NCBI GenBank assembly: GCA_965235415.1
Contig: CBDDXD010000005.1
Span: 1-56,964 of the forward strand
Reading direction: 5' to 3'
DNA length: 56,964 nucleotides
Source of the DNA: Fontibacterium subtropicum
GTDB taxonomy: Bacteria; Pseudomonadota; Alphaproteobacteria; Pelagibacterales; Pelagibacteraceae
How positions within the stretch are numbered: position 1 is the first letter of the stretch; each line of letters opens with the position of its first letter. Below the pieces are notes generated by a model. That model ran no database searches. It was not told the origin of the DNA and was given only the letters and a program-made list of their open reading frames with translations. The translations under genes and the position numbers were made by a program. Positions 8,779 to 17,605 of the stretch are shown here, piece by piece.

Positions 8779-8854
8779 ATAAGTAAAGCCCAGAAGCAAT
8801 AAGCCCTAATCCAGTCGCTTTAACCCAGATCCAAGATCCTCCATCACTAATTCT
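8765..8854 (-). pseudogene. possible C-terminal remnant of a membrane protein
   Basis: On the minus strand a short open stretch reads DGGSWIWVKATGLGLIASGL then YLFKEI and a stop, overlapping the end of the antiporter gene. It looks like the last helix of a small membrane protein, with ordinary codon use, but a stop lies just upstream and no start codon is present. Interpreted as a decayed or truncated gene end; family not recognised. Confidence 0.35.
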
Positions 8855-9182
8855 TTAATACAGCAATAAGACTCAAGGAACGGGGACGGTGGTTACCTTG
8901 AATTTACTCAAGCAACTCTAAATTCATCCTGTAAAATCCTACACGATTTTTGAAATTATCATTGAAAATAAATGGTTTTCGATGGTATTGACTTAGAGTT
9001 GGTTAGCAGCGTATCATGTATGTATTGCTAAATTATTTTTAGCATTAGTTACATAGTTACTCCAAACTATGCGGCCTTAAATTTTTGCCAGTTTCTGGTG
9101 GCCCTTAAATTTCAAACATTTTGATCGCGAAAGCGTTAGCCATGTGGGTTGCGCGTTTGGATTAAATTATTAAGGAGAAACT
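8855..9182 (+). promoter_or_regulatory. gene-free spacer with candidate promoter
   Basis: No supported gene lies in these roughly 330 bases. A TTGACT at 8988-8993 and TATCAT at 9012-9017 with an 18-base spacer form a plausible promoter for the two downstream genes. Two similar blocks ending GGCC(C)TTAAATTT occur around 9070-9115. A clear AAGGAG sits just before the ATG at 9183. Confidence 0.35.
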
Positions 9183-9753
9183 ATGCGTAAGTTAAAAGTA
9201 GTTTCTGATAGAAAAATCAGAGCGAACAGAGAAAATGCTAAAAAGAGTACAGGACCTGTAACTTTTGAAGGCAAACAGAAAGTATCAGGCAATGCCATCA
9301 CGCATGCTTTAACAGCAGAGCGTTTGGTAATTATCGGCGAAAATCTTGAAGAGTTTAATGCTTTTAAAGAAAGTATGCTGAAAATCTATGAGCCAGTTGG
9401 AGCTTATGAAGAGGAAATTTTCATTAAAATTGTAGAAATTAAATGGAAACTTCGAAGAGTAACTTCAATTGAAACTGGAATTTTTGGTAATGAAATTTTA
9501 GAATTTGATGCAGATAGCAGCAAACCTAAATTTTCAGACAAGATTCTTGGACAAAGTTTTACTCATCAACATCAAAAATCTGTTAACAAAAATCAGTCTT
9601 TAATTGGTCGTTGCATTTACCAGAGACTCCAATGCTGGAAGCGCTTTGTTAAAGCTTAATACCATTGAAGGGAGATTGATTAGTAGAAGTCAGATGTATG
9701 AGGATCTTCTTTTTAGAGCTCAGAAAAGAAGAAAAAAAGGAGGTAGAAAATGA
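9183..9753 (+). CDS. conserved hypothetical protein with RKIRANRENAKKSTGP motif (one frameshift)
   Basis: A basic N-terminus with RKIRANRENAKKSTGPVTFE, then NAITHALTAERLVI and a helical part EEEIFIKIVEIKWKLRRV, matches a widespread bacterial family of unknown function that I recall from alphaproteobacteria and planctomycetes. The frame breaks near 9614 (one extra T); in the next frame it continues AFTRDSNAGSALLKLN to RRKKGGRK, restoring about 190 residues and overlapping the next gene as ATGA. A canonical AAGGAG ribosome-binding site precedes the ATG. Function unknown; a nucleic-acid-binding role is possible from the charge only. Confidence 0.7.
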
Positions 9754-10256
9754 AAAAAATTCATCCTTCTAAAATGAGTTATTATGCACGTAATAAAAGG
9801 CTTTTTTTATCAAATTCAAGGTACAAAAGTAACTACCGTGTCAAAACAAAGCCAACTTATACCAATGCATTTTTTAACACTCTAATAAAAGAGGAATGTT
9901 CTAAATTTTTAAAAGAAAATGGTGAACAGATCAGAATAGAAAATCCTGCTTTGTATAAATCCATAAGCGGAAAAACTTTAGCATCAGAAACATCTAAACC
10001 AGAAGAGGTTAAAGAAAAAAAATCTTATGATGAATTAGATGAATATCAGAAAATGAGAGATGCGCAGAGAAAAGCTGAACTTGAAAAAGCTAGAGCAAAG
10101 TTAAAAAATAATGAAGTTAAAATTAACTTTGTTAGGCCTCAAAAAGATTGGTCAATATATGGTGGTTGGGTGAATGCGTATGAGCCATATTACAAAGGTA
10201 AGCTTGGTTATACGCAGGCTTGGAGATTTGAAAAGCCAGAGAGGAAATATTATTGA
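9750..10256 (+). CDS. hypothetical basic protein
   Basis: A 168-residue protein with no recognised family. It starts with a Lys/Arg/Tyr-rich segment (SYYARNKRLFLSNSRYKSNY), has a charged, probably coiled helix around residues 85-125 (YQKMRDAQRKAELEKARAKL), and ends with an aromatic segment rich in Trp and Tyr (GGWVNAYEPYYKGKLGYTQAW). No signal peptide or membrane span. The ATG overlaps the upstream stop and is preceded by AAGGAGG, an unusually perfect Shine-Dalgarno sequence for this window, so the two genes are translationally coupled. Confidence 0.65.
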   Translation: MKKIHPSKMSYYARNKRLFLSNSRYKSNYRVKTKPTYTNAFFNTLIKEECSKFLKENGEQIRIENPALYKSISGKTLASETSKPEEVKEKKSYDELDEYQKMRDAQRKAELEKARAKLKNNEVKINFVRPQKDWSIYGGWVNAYEPYYKGKLGYTQAWRFEKPERKYY

Positions 10257-10369
10257 GGATTTGAGAGAATCAGAATAGAGTGATGCTTACTAATAAGGCG
10301 AACTTTGTAATGGGAAGCTGTATTTAGTGAGTGTCCTCTATCTCTCTTTAGCATTTTCCCTAAATTTTT

Positions 10370-11264
10370 ATGACTGAAATTGTAATTATTATTACCTGTG
10401 CAGTTGTGGTTGCATTTATTGCTTATAATTTTTTTAAAAGCAAAAATGGTGGCGACAATAATTTATTAAGCTCACAGCTTGCAGATTTAATTGTTCGTTT
10501 TTCTAAAGTTGAAGAGGCGACAAAAAATATCTCAAGCACTCAAACATCCATTGATAGCACCTTTAAGAACTTTCAGAGCATGTTGGATGATAGACAAGAA
10601 AGAGGAGCTTTTTCTGAAATGGAACTTGAGAAATTATTAAAAGACAGACTTCCTTCACAGTATTTAAAATTTCAATACACTTTAAGTAATAATAAGAGGG
10701 TAGATTGTTTAATTGATTTAGGTGAAAATTCACAAAAGATTGGAATCGATTCAAAGTTTGTTCTTAGATAATTATAAATATCTTCGCTCTGCTAAAACTG
10801 AAGAAGAAATTAAAAAGTTTAAGAAATTATTTGAAGAAGATGTTCTTAATAATGTTAAGAAAATATCAAACGATTACATTATAGCAGGCGAAACCACTCC
10901 CCACGCCATCATGTTCGTAAGATCGGAAGCTGTTTATAGAGAAATTAGCGACAGTAATTTAATTTCTAAAGGGTTAGAGAAAAACGTTTTGATAGTTTCG
11001 CCTTCATTACTTTGGGGACTATTAAATACTTTACGGATGTTTTTAAAAGACTCTGAGATGAGCAAGAAAGCTCAAGTGATTATTAAGGAAATTGGTGTGA
11101 TTGGCAAAGATATAAGCCGTTTAGTTGAGAGGGTTGCTGATGTTGAAAATCGTTTTAATCAAGTCAGTGAACAATTTAGAGGCATTAAAGTTTCAGCAGA
11201 TAAAATTCAAAGCAGAGCTGAAAAGATTCAAGAATTAGAGTCTAAGGATGAGATTACTAAATGA
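10370..11264 (+). CDS. rmuC: RmuC-family DNA recombination protein (one frameshift)
   Basis: Membrane-anchored nuclease-fold protein linked to limiting DNA rearrangements. An N-terminal membrane helix (residues 3-24) is followed by a short coiled region, then the RmuC domain: LPSQYLKFQYTL, VDCLIDLG, IGIDSKF, and in the second half YIIAGETTPHAIMFVRSEAVY and VSPSLLWGLLNTLR. The frame breaks near 10760 immediately after DSKF; a one-base correction joins the parts into about 298 residues. The linker coiled coil is shorter than in longer RmuC proteins. The stop overlaps the start of the exonuclease gene by four bases, suggesting a shared DNA-maintenance operon. Confidence 0.85.
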
Positions 11265-12685
11265 ACTACGTTTTTTATGATTTTGAAACATCGGGTAGAT
11301 CCAGTTCTTGGGATCAGATTATTGAAGTTGGTGCTGTTTTAGTAAATGATGATTTTCAAGTTTTAGCAGATCCACTTAATATTCGATGTTCCTTAAAACC
11401 TGGTCTTGTTCCAGAGCCTTATGCATTAATTGTAAATAACACCACCCCACAAATACTTCGTAAAACAAATTTATCTCACTATGGAATGATTTCACAAATG
11501 TATGAGCAATTTTCTAAGTGGTCGCCTGCAATCTTTGTTGGATATAATTCAATTTCTTTTGACGAAGAATTCTTGAGAAAAAGTTTATTTAAAACTTTAA
11601 ATGAACCATATCTGACTCAATATAGCGGAAATAAGAGGGGTGATATTTTAGGTCTTATTCGTACAGCGCATTTGTATTATCCAAATTGTATTAAAACTCC
11701 AATGAGTGATAAGGGGAATGCTGTATTTAAATTAGATGAATTGACGGAGATGAATGGAATTAAACATGATCAAGCACACACCGCTTTATCCGATGTCATG
11801 GCAACCATTGAGATTGCAAAAATTATAAAAGATAAAGCTCCATCTGTTTGGAAGGCAAGTTTGATGACAACAAGTAAGACGGAAGTAAATTCCATTGTTG
11901 AGAAAGAAAAGATATTTTGTGTGAATGAATACTTTTATGGCAAAGCTCGTCCTTTTGTTGTCACCTTTGTTTGCTTTCATCCAAAGTATAACTGGCCGCA
12001 ATGTTTTGATTTAAAATCTGATCCAAGTATTTACTTAAAAATGCCCTATGCACAATTGAAGGAAGAGTTAAAGAAAAGTCCTAAAGTTATTCGCAGCATC
12101 AAAAATAACAAACATCCAGTCATAATGAGTCCAAATTATGCAGTTAATTTTGAAGGATATAAACAATTAGGAAGTGAAAAATTATTAGAGCGAGCCAATA
12201 TGATTCAATCGAATAAAGAATTTAAAGATAGAGTTGCTAAAATTTTAACTGAAGAGGCTGATGAGAAAGAAGCTTTAGATTCGCAGGTAGGTCTTATGGC
12301 GGAGGAGAGTATTTATGCAGGCGGATTTGCAAAACCTGAAGATCAAAAGATGATGGTTGATTTTCATAAATCCGATTGGAAGGGAAAACTTCATTTAAGT
12401 GAAAAGTTTTCTGATGAAAGATTTTCTTATTTTGCAAAACGATTAATCTATGAAGAAAATCCTGAGGTGTTAGGTAAAGAAGAGTATAAGAAAATACATC
12501 GCGCCATTGCAGGACAAATTTTAAGCACCAATGATGAAAAGTGGAATACCGTTCCAAAAGCTTTTAAAGATATTGATGATTTAAGAGTGAAGTATGATGA
12601 ATTGAAGGATGAAAAAACCTTAGCCATGCTTGATGATTTAAGCGAATATATTGAGGAAATTCAGAAAAAATACGAGGCAGCTTAA
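11261..12685 (+). CDS. sbcB: exodeoxyribonuclease I (3'-5', DnaQ fold)
   Basis: Degrades single-stranded DNA 3' to 5' in recombination and mismatch repair. The 474-residue protein has the DEDDh exonuclease motifs: FYDFETSG near residue 7, GYNSISFDEEFLR around 95, and HDQAHTALSDVMAT around 165-180. A long C-terminal region follows that fits the SH3-like and helical domains of ExoI, including FKLDELTEMNGI and the later KLHLSEKFSDERFSYFAKRL segment. Overlaps rmuC by four bases and is followed closely by msrP. Confidence 0.9.
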   Translation: MNYVFYDFETSGRSSSWDQIIEVGAVLVNDDFQVLADPLNIRCSLKPGLVPEPYALIVNNTTPQILRKTNLSHYGMISQMYEQFSKWSPAIFVGYNSISFDEEFLRKSLFKTLNEPYLTQYSGNKRGDILGLIRTAHLYYPNCIKTPMSDKGNAVFKLDELTEMNGIKHDQAHTALSDVMATIEIAKIIKDKAPSVWKASLMTTSKTEVNSIVEKEKIFCVNEYFYGKARPFVVTFVCFHPKYNWPQCFDLKSDPSIYLKMPYAQLKEELKKSPKVIRSIKNNKHPVIMSPNYAVNFEGYKQLGSEKLLERANMIQSNKEFKDRVAKILTEEADEKEALDSQVGLMAEESIYAGGFAKPEDQKMMVDFHKSDWKGKLHLSEKFSDERFSYFAKRLIYEENPEVLGKEEYKKIHRAIAGQILSTNDEKWNTVPKAFKDIDDLRVKYDELKDEKTLAMLDDLSEYIEEIQKKYEAA

Positions 12686-12694
12686 AGGTTTTAG

Positions 12695-13649
12695 ATGATA
12701 TTTAAAGATTTAAAAATTAAAAGCAAAGACATCACTCCAAAACATATCTTTGAAAAACGAAGATTATTATTAAAGAGCGGAGCCTTAGGTTTATTAGCGT
12801 TAAATTTATCTCTAACAGATGTTGTTGCAGAGGCTAAATCTGAAAAACTTGCCTCTAAATTTAATCAAAAATATTCAACCAATGAAAAGAAAACCTCTTT
12901 TAAAGATGCAACGAGTTATAATAATTTTTATGAGTTTGGTATGGATAAAGATGATCCCGCTCGCTATAGCAAAAGTTTAATCACTCGACCTTGGACTGTT
13001 AGCGTTGAAGGGTTAGTGCAAAAACCTCAAGTGTTTGATTTTGACAGTTTAATAAAACTTTCTGCTTTGGAGGAGAGAGTTTATCGAATGCGCTGCGTTG
13101 AGGGATGGAGTATGGTTATTCCTTGGAATGGTTTTTCATTATCAAATTTATTAAATAAAGTAGAACCTTTAGGCTAGTGCAAAATATGTTGAGTTTGTAA
13201 CTCTTGCAGATCCAAAACAAATGCCAGGATTAAGTTCAACGGTTATTGCTTGGCCTTATTTAGAAGGACTTCGTTTAGATGAGGCGATGAATCCTTTAAC
13301 GCTTTTAACCTTTGGAATGTATGGAGAAGTTTTGCCAAATCAAAATGGTGCACCTGTTCGAATTGTAGTTCCTTGGAAGTATGGATTTAAAAGTGCAAAG
13401 TCTATAGTTAAAATAAGATTAACTGATAAAGAACCTGTCACCAGTTGGCATCGAACAGCACCCATGGAGTATGGTTTTTATTCCAATGTAAATCCAAATG
13501 TTTCTCATCCTCGTTGGTCTCAATCTACTGAGCGTAGAATTGATGGTCGCAATGTTTTCTCATCTAAAATTAAAACAGAAATGTTTAATGGTTATGGAGA
13601 ACATGTTGCAGGGCTTTATGCAGGCATGGATCTTAGAAAATTTTATTAA
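12695..13649 (+). CDS. msrP: protein-methionine-sulfoxide reductase catalytic subunit MsrP (one frameshift)
   Basis: Periplasmic molybdopterin enzyme that repairs oxidised methionine in envelope proteins. The N-terminus carries a twin-arginine-type signal (EKRRLLLKSGALGLLALN); the molybdenum-ligand cysteine lies in MRCVEGWSMV, and the second half has PVRIVVPWKYGFKSAKSIV and PMEYGFYSNVNP. The frame breaks near 13168, where an extra G creates a TAG; dropping one base gives EPLASAKYVEFVTLADPKQ and a normal length of about 317 residues. Six bases before msrQ, its haem-binding partner. Confidence 0.92.
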
Positions 13650-13655
13650 TTCATA

Positions 13656-14246
13656 ATGAATATCAATTTATCAAAGCGCATTGTTTTTGTGCTTGGATTA
13701 ATTCCTTTGGTTCGATTATTTGTTTTAGGATTTTTAGATCAATTAACAGCAAACCCTATTGAATTTATCACTAGATCGACGGGCACTTGGACGATTACTT
13801 TTTTGTGCTTAACACTTGCTATGAGTCCGCTTCGTTGGATCACAGGTTTTTCTTGGTGGGTGCAGTTTCGAAAAACTTTAGGTTTATTTACTTTCTTTTA
13901 TGGATTTTTGCATTTTACTATTTGGTATTGGTTAGATCATGATTTTAATTTTGTAGCGATGATCAGTGATGTGATTAAAAGACCTTTTATTACTGCTGGT
14001 TTTATTGCCTTTGTTATTATGAGTTTACTTGCATTAACTTCTAATCAAAAAGCGATGCGTTTGCTTGGGGGAAAGTGGAAAATGCTTCACCGCTTTATAT
14101 ATTTAATAGCCATTTTAGCCATTATTCACTACTTCTGGCATAAGGAGGGGAAAAGGGATTTTGTAGTGGTTTACACTTATACAGGGATTATATTTTTTCT
14201 ATTATTTATTCGCATCCCTTTAATAAAAAGATTAATTACAAAATAA
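13656..14246 (+). CDS. msrQ: MsrQ haem-binding membrane subunit
   Basis: Inner-membrane b-type haem protein (YedZ) that supplies electrons to MsrP. The 196-residue protein has about six hydrophobic segments with conserved haem-ligand histidines in FYGFLHFTIWY, in MLHRFIYLIAILAIIHYFWH, and the RKTLGLF segment of the ferric-reductase-like domain. Length is normal. Paired with msrP at six-base spacing, the usual gene order. Confidence 0.95.
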   Translation: MNINLSKRIVFVLGLIPLVRLFVLGFLDQLTANPIEFITRSTGTWTITFLCLTLAMSPLRWITGFSWWVQFRKTLGLFTFFYGFLHFTIWYWLDHDFNFVAMISDVIKRPFITAGFIAFVIMSLLALTSNQKAMRLLGGKWKMLHRFIYLIAILAIIHYFWHKEGKRDFVVVYTYTGIIFFLLFIRIPLIKRLITK

Positions 14247-14261
14247 AGTTAAGTAGTCTAG

Positions 14262-14291
14262 TTGACAATTAAAGTATGGTTATTATGTTAA
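14262..14291 (+). promoter_or_regulatory. candidate sigma-70 promoter of trxA
   Basis: A perfect TTGACA (14262-14267) and TGTTAA (14286-14291) with an 18-base spacer lie about 25 bases upstream of the thioredoxin ATG. No ribosome-binding site stronger than AAGAG is seen between them. Confidence 0.5.
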
Positions 14292-14315
14292 ACTCATAAC
14301 AACTCAAGAGATTCT

Positions 14316-14636
14316 ATGCCAACCATTAAAGTAACCGATGAAACCTTCGATCAAGTCGTATTAAAAAGCGATAAACCTTTTGTACAAAGATTCACAGCGG
14401 AATGGTGTGGCCCCTGTAAAATGATAGCTCCTCTGCTTGAGGAATTGTCTGTTGAACTTGGTGATAAAGTTTCATTTGGTAGTCATAACATTGATGATGA
14501 ACCCAACACTCCGACCCGTTTTGGTGTGAGAGGTATCCCCACTATGATTTTGTTTAAAGGTGGAAAAGCAATTGATACAAAAGTTGGCGCTTCTTCCAAA
14601 CAACAAATCAAAGATTGGATTTTATCTAAAATCTAA
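14316..14636 (+). CDS. trxA: thioredoxin
   Basis: Cytoplasmic dithiol-disulfide oxidoreductase of 106 residues, normal for thioredoxin 1. The redox site is FTAEWCGPCKM around residues 27-37, the cis-proline loop is RGIPTMILFKGG near 73-84, and the final helix KQQIKDWILSKI is canonical. Convergent with folC, the two genes overlapping by four bases at their stops. It has its own candidate promoter and sits after msrPQ, which fits a redox-repair neighbourhood, although MsrP does not depend on thioredoxin. Confidence 0.97.
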   Translation: MPTIKVTDETFDQVVLKSDKPFVQRFTAEWCGPCKMIAPLLEELSVELGDKVSFGSHNIDDEPNTPTRFGVRGIPTMILFKGGKAIDTKVGASSKQQIKDWILSKI

Positions 14637-15931
14637 TTAAGATTTAAAACTTCACCCATTAAGTACAGCGATCCGGTAATGATGATGATGGCGTTTGGAT
14701 CTTCATTTGCAATCTCATGAAGTGCTTCTGTTATTCCTTTTGAGGTATTTGCTTTAATACCAAATTCATTTGCAACCTTTGCTAAAACTTTTGGATCTTG
14801 CGAATTGTCCTGATTTGGAATTGCAATCGTTTTAAGGGCGGTGATGGTGGATGAGAAATGTTTTAAAAATACTTTTGCATCTTTAGTATTTAACATGCCA
14901 AGGATCATATAGATTTTTTTATTTTTTAAAGTATCTAAAAATTTATGAACGGCTTCTGCTGCAGCTTCATTATGTGCACCATCTAGATACAGTTGATTGT
15001 TTGGATTAATATATTCAAGTAACTTTCCTTTTGTAATTTTCTCTAATCGTGCTCGGTGTTTTGTATTTTTTAAGGCTTGATTGAGTTTGTTTATATCAAG
15101 TTTTTTTAATATCTTTTGTGCTGCTGCAATGGCGGTGCCTGCATTAATGAGTTGATGATCACCATTTAGGGAGGGTAAATCTAGATCAAATAGAGATTGG
15201 TCATCTTGATAGATAAATCTTCCATTTTCTTTACTTACCTGAAAATCTTCACCAAAGATAAATCTTGGTGAATTATTATTTTCTGTTTCTTTATCAATTT
15301 GCTTTAAAACGGTTGAGGATTGTTTTGCTACAATAATGTTAGTATCTTGTTTTAAAATCCCACACTTCTCTTTTGTAATTTTCTCCAATGTATCTCCTAA
15401 AAACTCCATGTGATCGTAGCTGATAGGGGTTATGATTTGTGCAATGGGGTTATTAATAACAGCTGTGGTATCTAGTCTTCCACCAAGACCGCATTCTAAA
15501 ATTGTGTAATCTGCGGGTTGTTTTAAAAACGCAAGATAGGTTGCAGAAGTGGTTGCCTCAAAAAAGGTTAAACTAATGTTGTTTTTTTGGATGGTTTCCA
15601 TGGTCTCTTTTAAGACTTCATTGAGCAATTCATCGCTAATTTCTTTATCTTTTAAGAGGATCCGTTCGTTAAATCGTTGCAGATGTGGTGAGACATACAT
15701 GTTTACAGATTTGCCGTGATGCTCAAGGATGGATTTTAAAAATGCACAAGTGGAACCTTTACCTTTAGTGCCAACACAATTGATAACGTTTTTTAATTTA
15801 TCTTGAGGATTATTAAGTTTTTGAAGAAGAATTTTTATTCGATCTAAGGATAAATCTATTTTTTTAGGATGGAGGCTGAGTAATTGATCCAAGAGGGCTT
15901 TGTTGTTGCTCGCTGATGGTATTTGAGTCAC
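14633..15931 (-). CDS. folC: bifunctional dihydrofolate/folylpolyglutamate synthase
   Basis: ATP-dependent ligase adding glutamate to dihydropteroate and folates. The 432-residue product has the P-loop GTKGKGSTCAFL near residue 52, the HLQRFNERI segment, the Mur-ligase-like ECGLGGRLDTTAVINNP near 147, and LDGAHNEAAA near 315. The likely start is a GTG inside the end of accD (68-base overlap); the next conserved segment LLDQLLSLHPKKIDLSLDRI begins soon after, so little uncertainty remains. Last gene of the trp-acc-fol block, the common alphaproteobacterial order. Confidence 0.95.
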   Translation of the reverse strand: MTQIPSASNNKALLDQLLSLHPKKIDLSLDRIKILLQKLNNPQDKLKNVINCVGTKGKGSTCAFLKSILEHHGKSVNMYVSPHLQRFNERILLKDKEISDELLNEVLKETMETIQKNNISLTFFEATTSATYLAFLKQPADYTILECGLGGRLDTTAVINNPIAQIITPISYDHMEFLGDTLEKITKEKCGILKQDTNIIVAKQSSTVLKQIDKETENNNSPRFIFGEDFQVSKENGRFIYQDDQSLFDLDLPSLNGDHQLINAGTAIAAAQKILKKLDINKLNQALKNTKHRARLEKITKGKLLEYINPNNQLYLDGAHNEAAAEAVHKFLDTLKNKKIYMILGMLNTKDAKVFLKHFSSTITALKTIAIPNQDNSQDPKVLAKVANEFGIKANTSKGITEALHEIANEDPNAIIIITGSLYLMGEVLNLN

Positions 15932-16805
15932 TTAGAAAGACCTTATTTTTATTTGTAAGTTGCGATATTAAAGTACTTATCACTTTTGGTAAATCTTTTC
16001 TTTCTACCACTAAATCAATTTGACCTTTCTCTTGTAAATATTCTGCTGTTTGAAATTCTGGGGGAAGTTCTTCTCTAACGGTTTCTCTAATCACTCTTGC
16101 TCCTGCAAATGCTATGAGCGCTTTTGGTTCTGCAATATTAATATCTCCTAATAAAGCAATGGATGCTGTGGTTCCACCGGTTGTTGGATCAAGACAAACT
16201 GAAATGAACGGAAGTTTTTCTTGCTTTAATGAATTAATCGCTGCAATCATTCTTGGCATTTGCATGAGCGAAAAATTAGACTCTTGCATTCGCATTCCGC
16301 CACTTGTTGAAAAAAACACATAGGCAAGTTTATTGGCATAAGCAAATTCAGCGCCTGCAACAAATGCTTCCCCTGCAGCTCGGCCAACGGATCCCCCCAT
16401 AAAATTAAAATTCATAGCACCTGCAACGAGATAAACATTATTTACTTTTCCTGTTGCAAGCATCACCGAGTCATGTTGACCTGTTTCTTCTCTAGCTTGC
16501 TTTAATCGCATGCTATAACTTTTTGAATCTGTAAATAAAAGAGGATCATCGATGGCAGGTAGCATGGGTGATATTTCTTGATATTGTCCTTGATCAAATA
16601 AAATTTGAAAGCGCTCTTTTGGATCAATGCGGTGATGTTTGTTACATTTATTACAAACATATAAATTTTCCTTTAGGTCTTGCTTGTAGAGAACGGCACC
16701 ACAAGAACAATTTTCCCACAACTTTCCTTCTGGACCAATTTTTACACGGAATAAATTTTTGATCTTAGGTTTAATTCGTTTAAATTTATCGGTAATCCAG
16801 TTCAT
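15864..16805 (-). CDS. accD: acetyl-CoA carboxylase carboxyltransferase beta subunit
   Basis: Transfers the carboxyl group from biotin to acetyl-CoA in the first step of fatty acid synthesis. The 313-residue protein has the four-cysteine zinc ribbon near the N-terminus (CSCGAVLYKQDL and YVCNKCNKHHR) and the crotonase-like core with FMGGSVGRAAGEAF, SGGMRMQES and PTTGGTTASIALLGD. Normal AccD length with a short polar C-terminal tail. The ATG lies immediately after the trpA stop region (four-base overlap), placing it in the trpFBA-accD-folC operon. Confidence 0.96.
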   Translation of the reverse strand: MNWITDKFKRIKPKIKNLFRVKIGPEGKLWENCSCGAVLYKQDLKENLYVCNKCNKHHRIDPKERFQILFDQGQYQEISPMLPAIDDPLLFTDSKSYSMRLKQAREETGQHDSVMLATGKVNNVYLVAGAMNFNFMGGSVGRAAGEAFVAGAEFAYANKLAYVFFSTSGGMRMQESNFSLMQMPRMIAAINSLKQEKLPFISVCLDPTTGGTTASIALLGDINIAEPKALIAFAGARVIRETVREELPPEFQTAEYLQEKGQIDLVVERKDLPKVISTLISQLTNKNKVFLSDSNTISEQQQSPLGSITQPPS

Positions 16806-17605
16806 TGTATTTTAGATCTTAGAGATTTTACTATTTTGTTAAGTGTTTTTACAGGACTCTTCTTTGCTTTTAATGAGTCCGTAATTCCTTTGCATAATTG
16901 ACTCCCCACCACTAAGCCATCTGCAGCTTTTAAAGATTTAATAGTTTTTTCTGTTATTCCAAATCCAATGACGATGTTTTTGTCTTTATTAATTTTTTTT
17001 ATTTTAAAATAATTATTTAATATTTTCTTCGGTGTGACTTTTAGTTTCCCACCCGTGGTTGATAACATGGAAATGTAATAAATCATGTCGTGCGAGTGTT
17101 TTATAATCTGTTTCATTCGCTCATTTGATGTTGTTGGAGCGATAAGCTGTACAAAACTGATGTGATATTTTTTACATTTTTCAGCAAAATTTTTATTTTC
17201 TGGAAAGGGTAGATCCACCACAATAAGCCCATCCACACTTGCGTTTTTGCATCTTTGTAAGAATTTATTTTCACCGTATTGAAGGATTTGATTGTAATAG
17301 CCCATCAAGATGGTGGGTTTTGAAAGTTCTGTTTTTTTAAAATTTTTAACAATTTCAAATACATCATTTAATTTTATTCCGTTCTTTAAAGCGCGATAGG
17401 AACTGTTTTGAATTTGTTTACCATCTGCAACAGGAGTGTTGTGCGGTATTCCAATTTCACAAATATCGACATGAGGTGAAATTGATTTTAAAATATCTAA
17501 AGTCATTTTTTTATTACTATCACCTGCAACAATATAGGTGAGAAGAGCTGGTCTTTGTTCTAATTTACAATTTTCAAAAGCGAGTGTGATGTTTTCATTA
17601 ATCAT
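16802..17605 (-). CDS. trpA: tryptophan synthase alpha chain, divergent
   Basis: Cleaves indole-3-glycerol phosphate to indole and glyceraldehyde 3-phosphate. The catalytic Glu (E50, in CEIGIP) and Asp (D61, in VADGK) are kept, as are LMGYYN, DGLIVVDLP and the phosphate-site VIGFGI. The loop is unusual: GIPHNTPVADGK replaces the usual GIPFSDPxADGP, and the ISMLSTTGGKL segment replaces the usual SxxGVTG. The ATG is chosen over an in-frame TTG four codons upstream; it keeps the overlap with trpB short. Divergence parallels that of TrpB next door. Confidence 0.88.
   Translation of the reverse strand: MINENITLAFENCKLEQRPALLTYIVAGDSNKKMTLDILKSISPHVDICEIGIPHNTPVADGKQIQNSSYRALKNGIKLNDVFEIVKNFKKTELSKPTILMGYYNQILQYGENKFLQRCKNASVDGLIVVDLPFPENKNFAEKCKKYHISFVQLIAPTTSNERMKQIIKHSHDMIYYISMLSTTGGKLKVTPKKILNNYFKIKKINKDKNIVIGFGITEKTIKSLKAADGLVVGSQLCKGITDSLKAKKSPVKTLNKIVKSLRSKIQ

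Noticed and set aside
10257..10369. Regulatory RNA before rmuC
   Set aside because: No conserved aptamer element, strong hairpin or promoter could be recognised in this short spacer.
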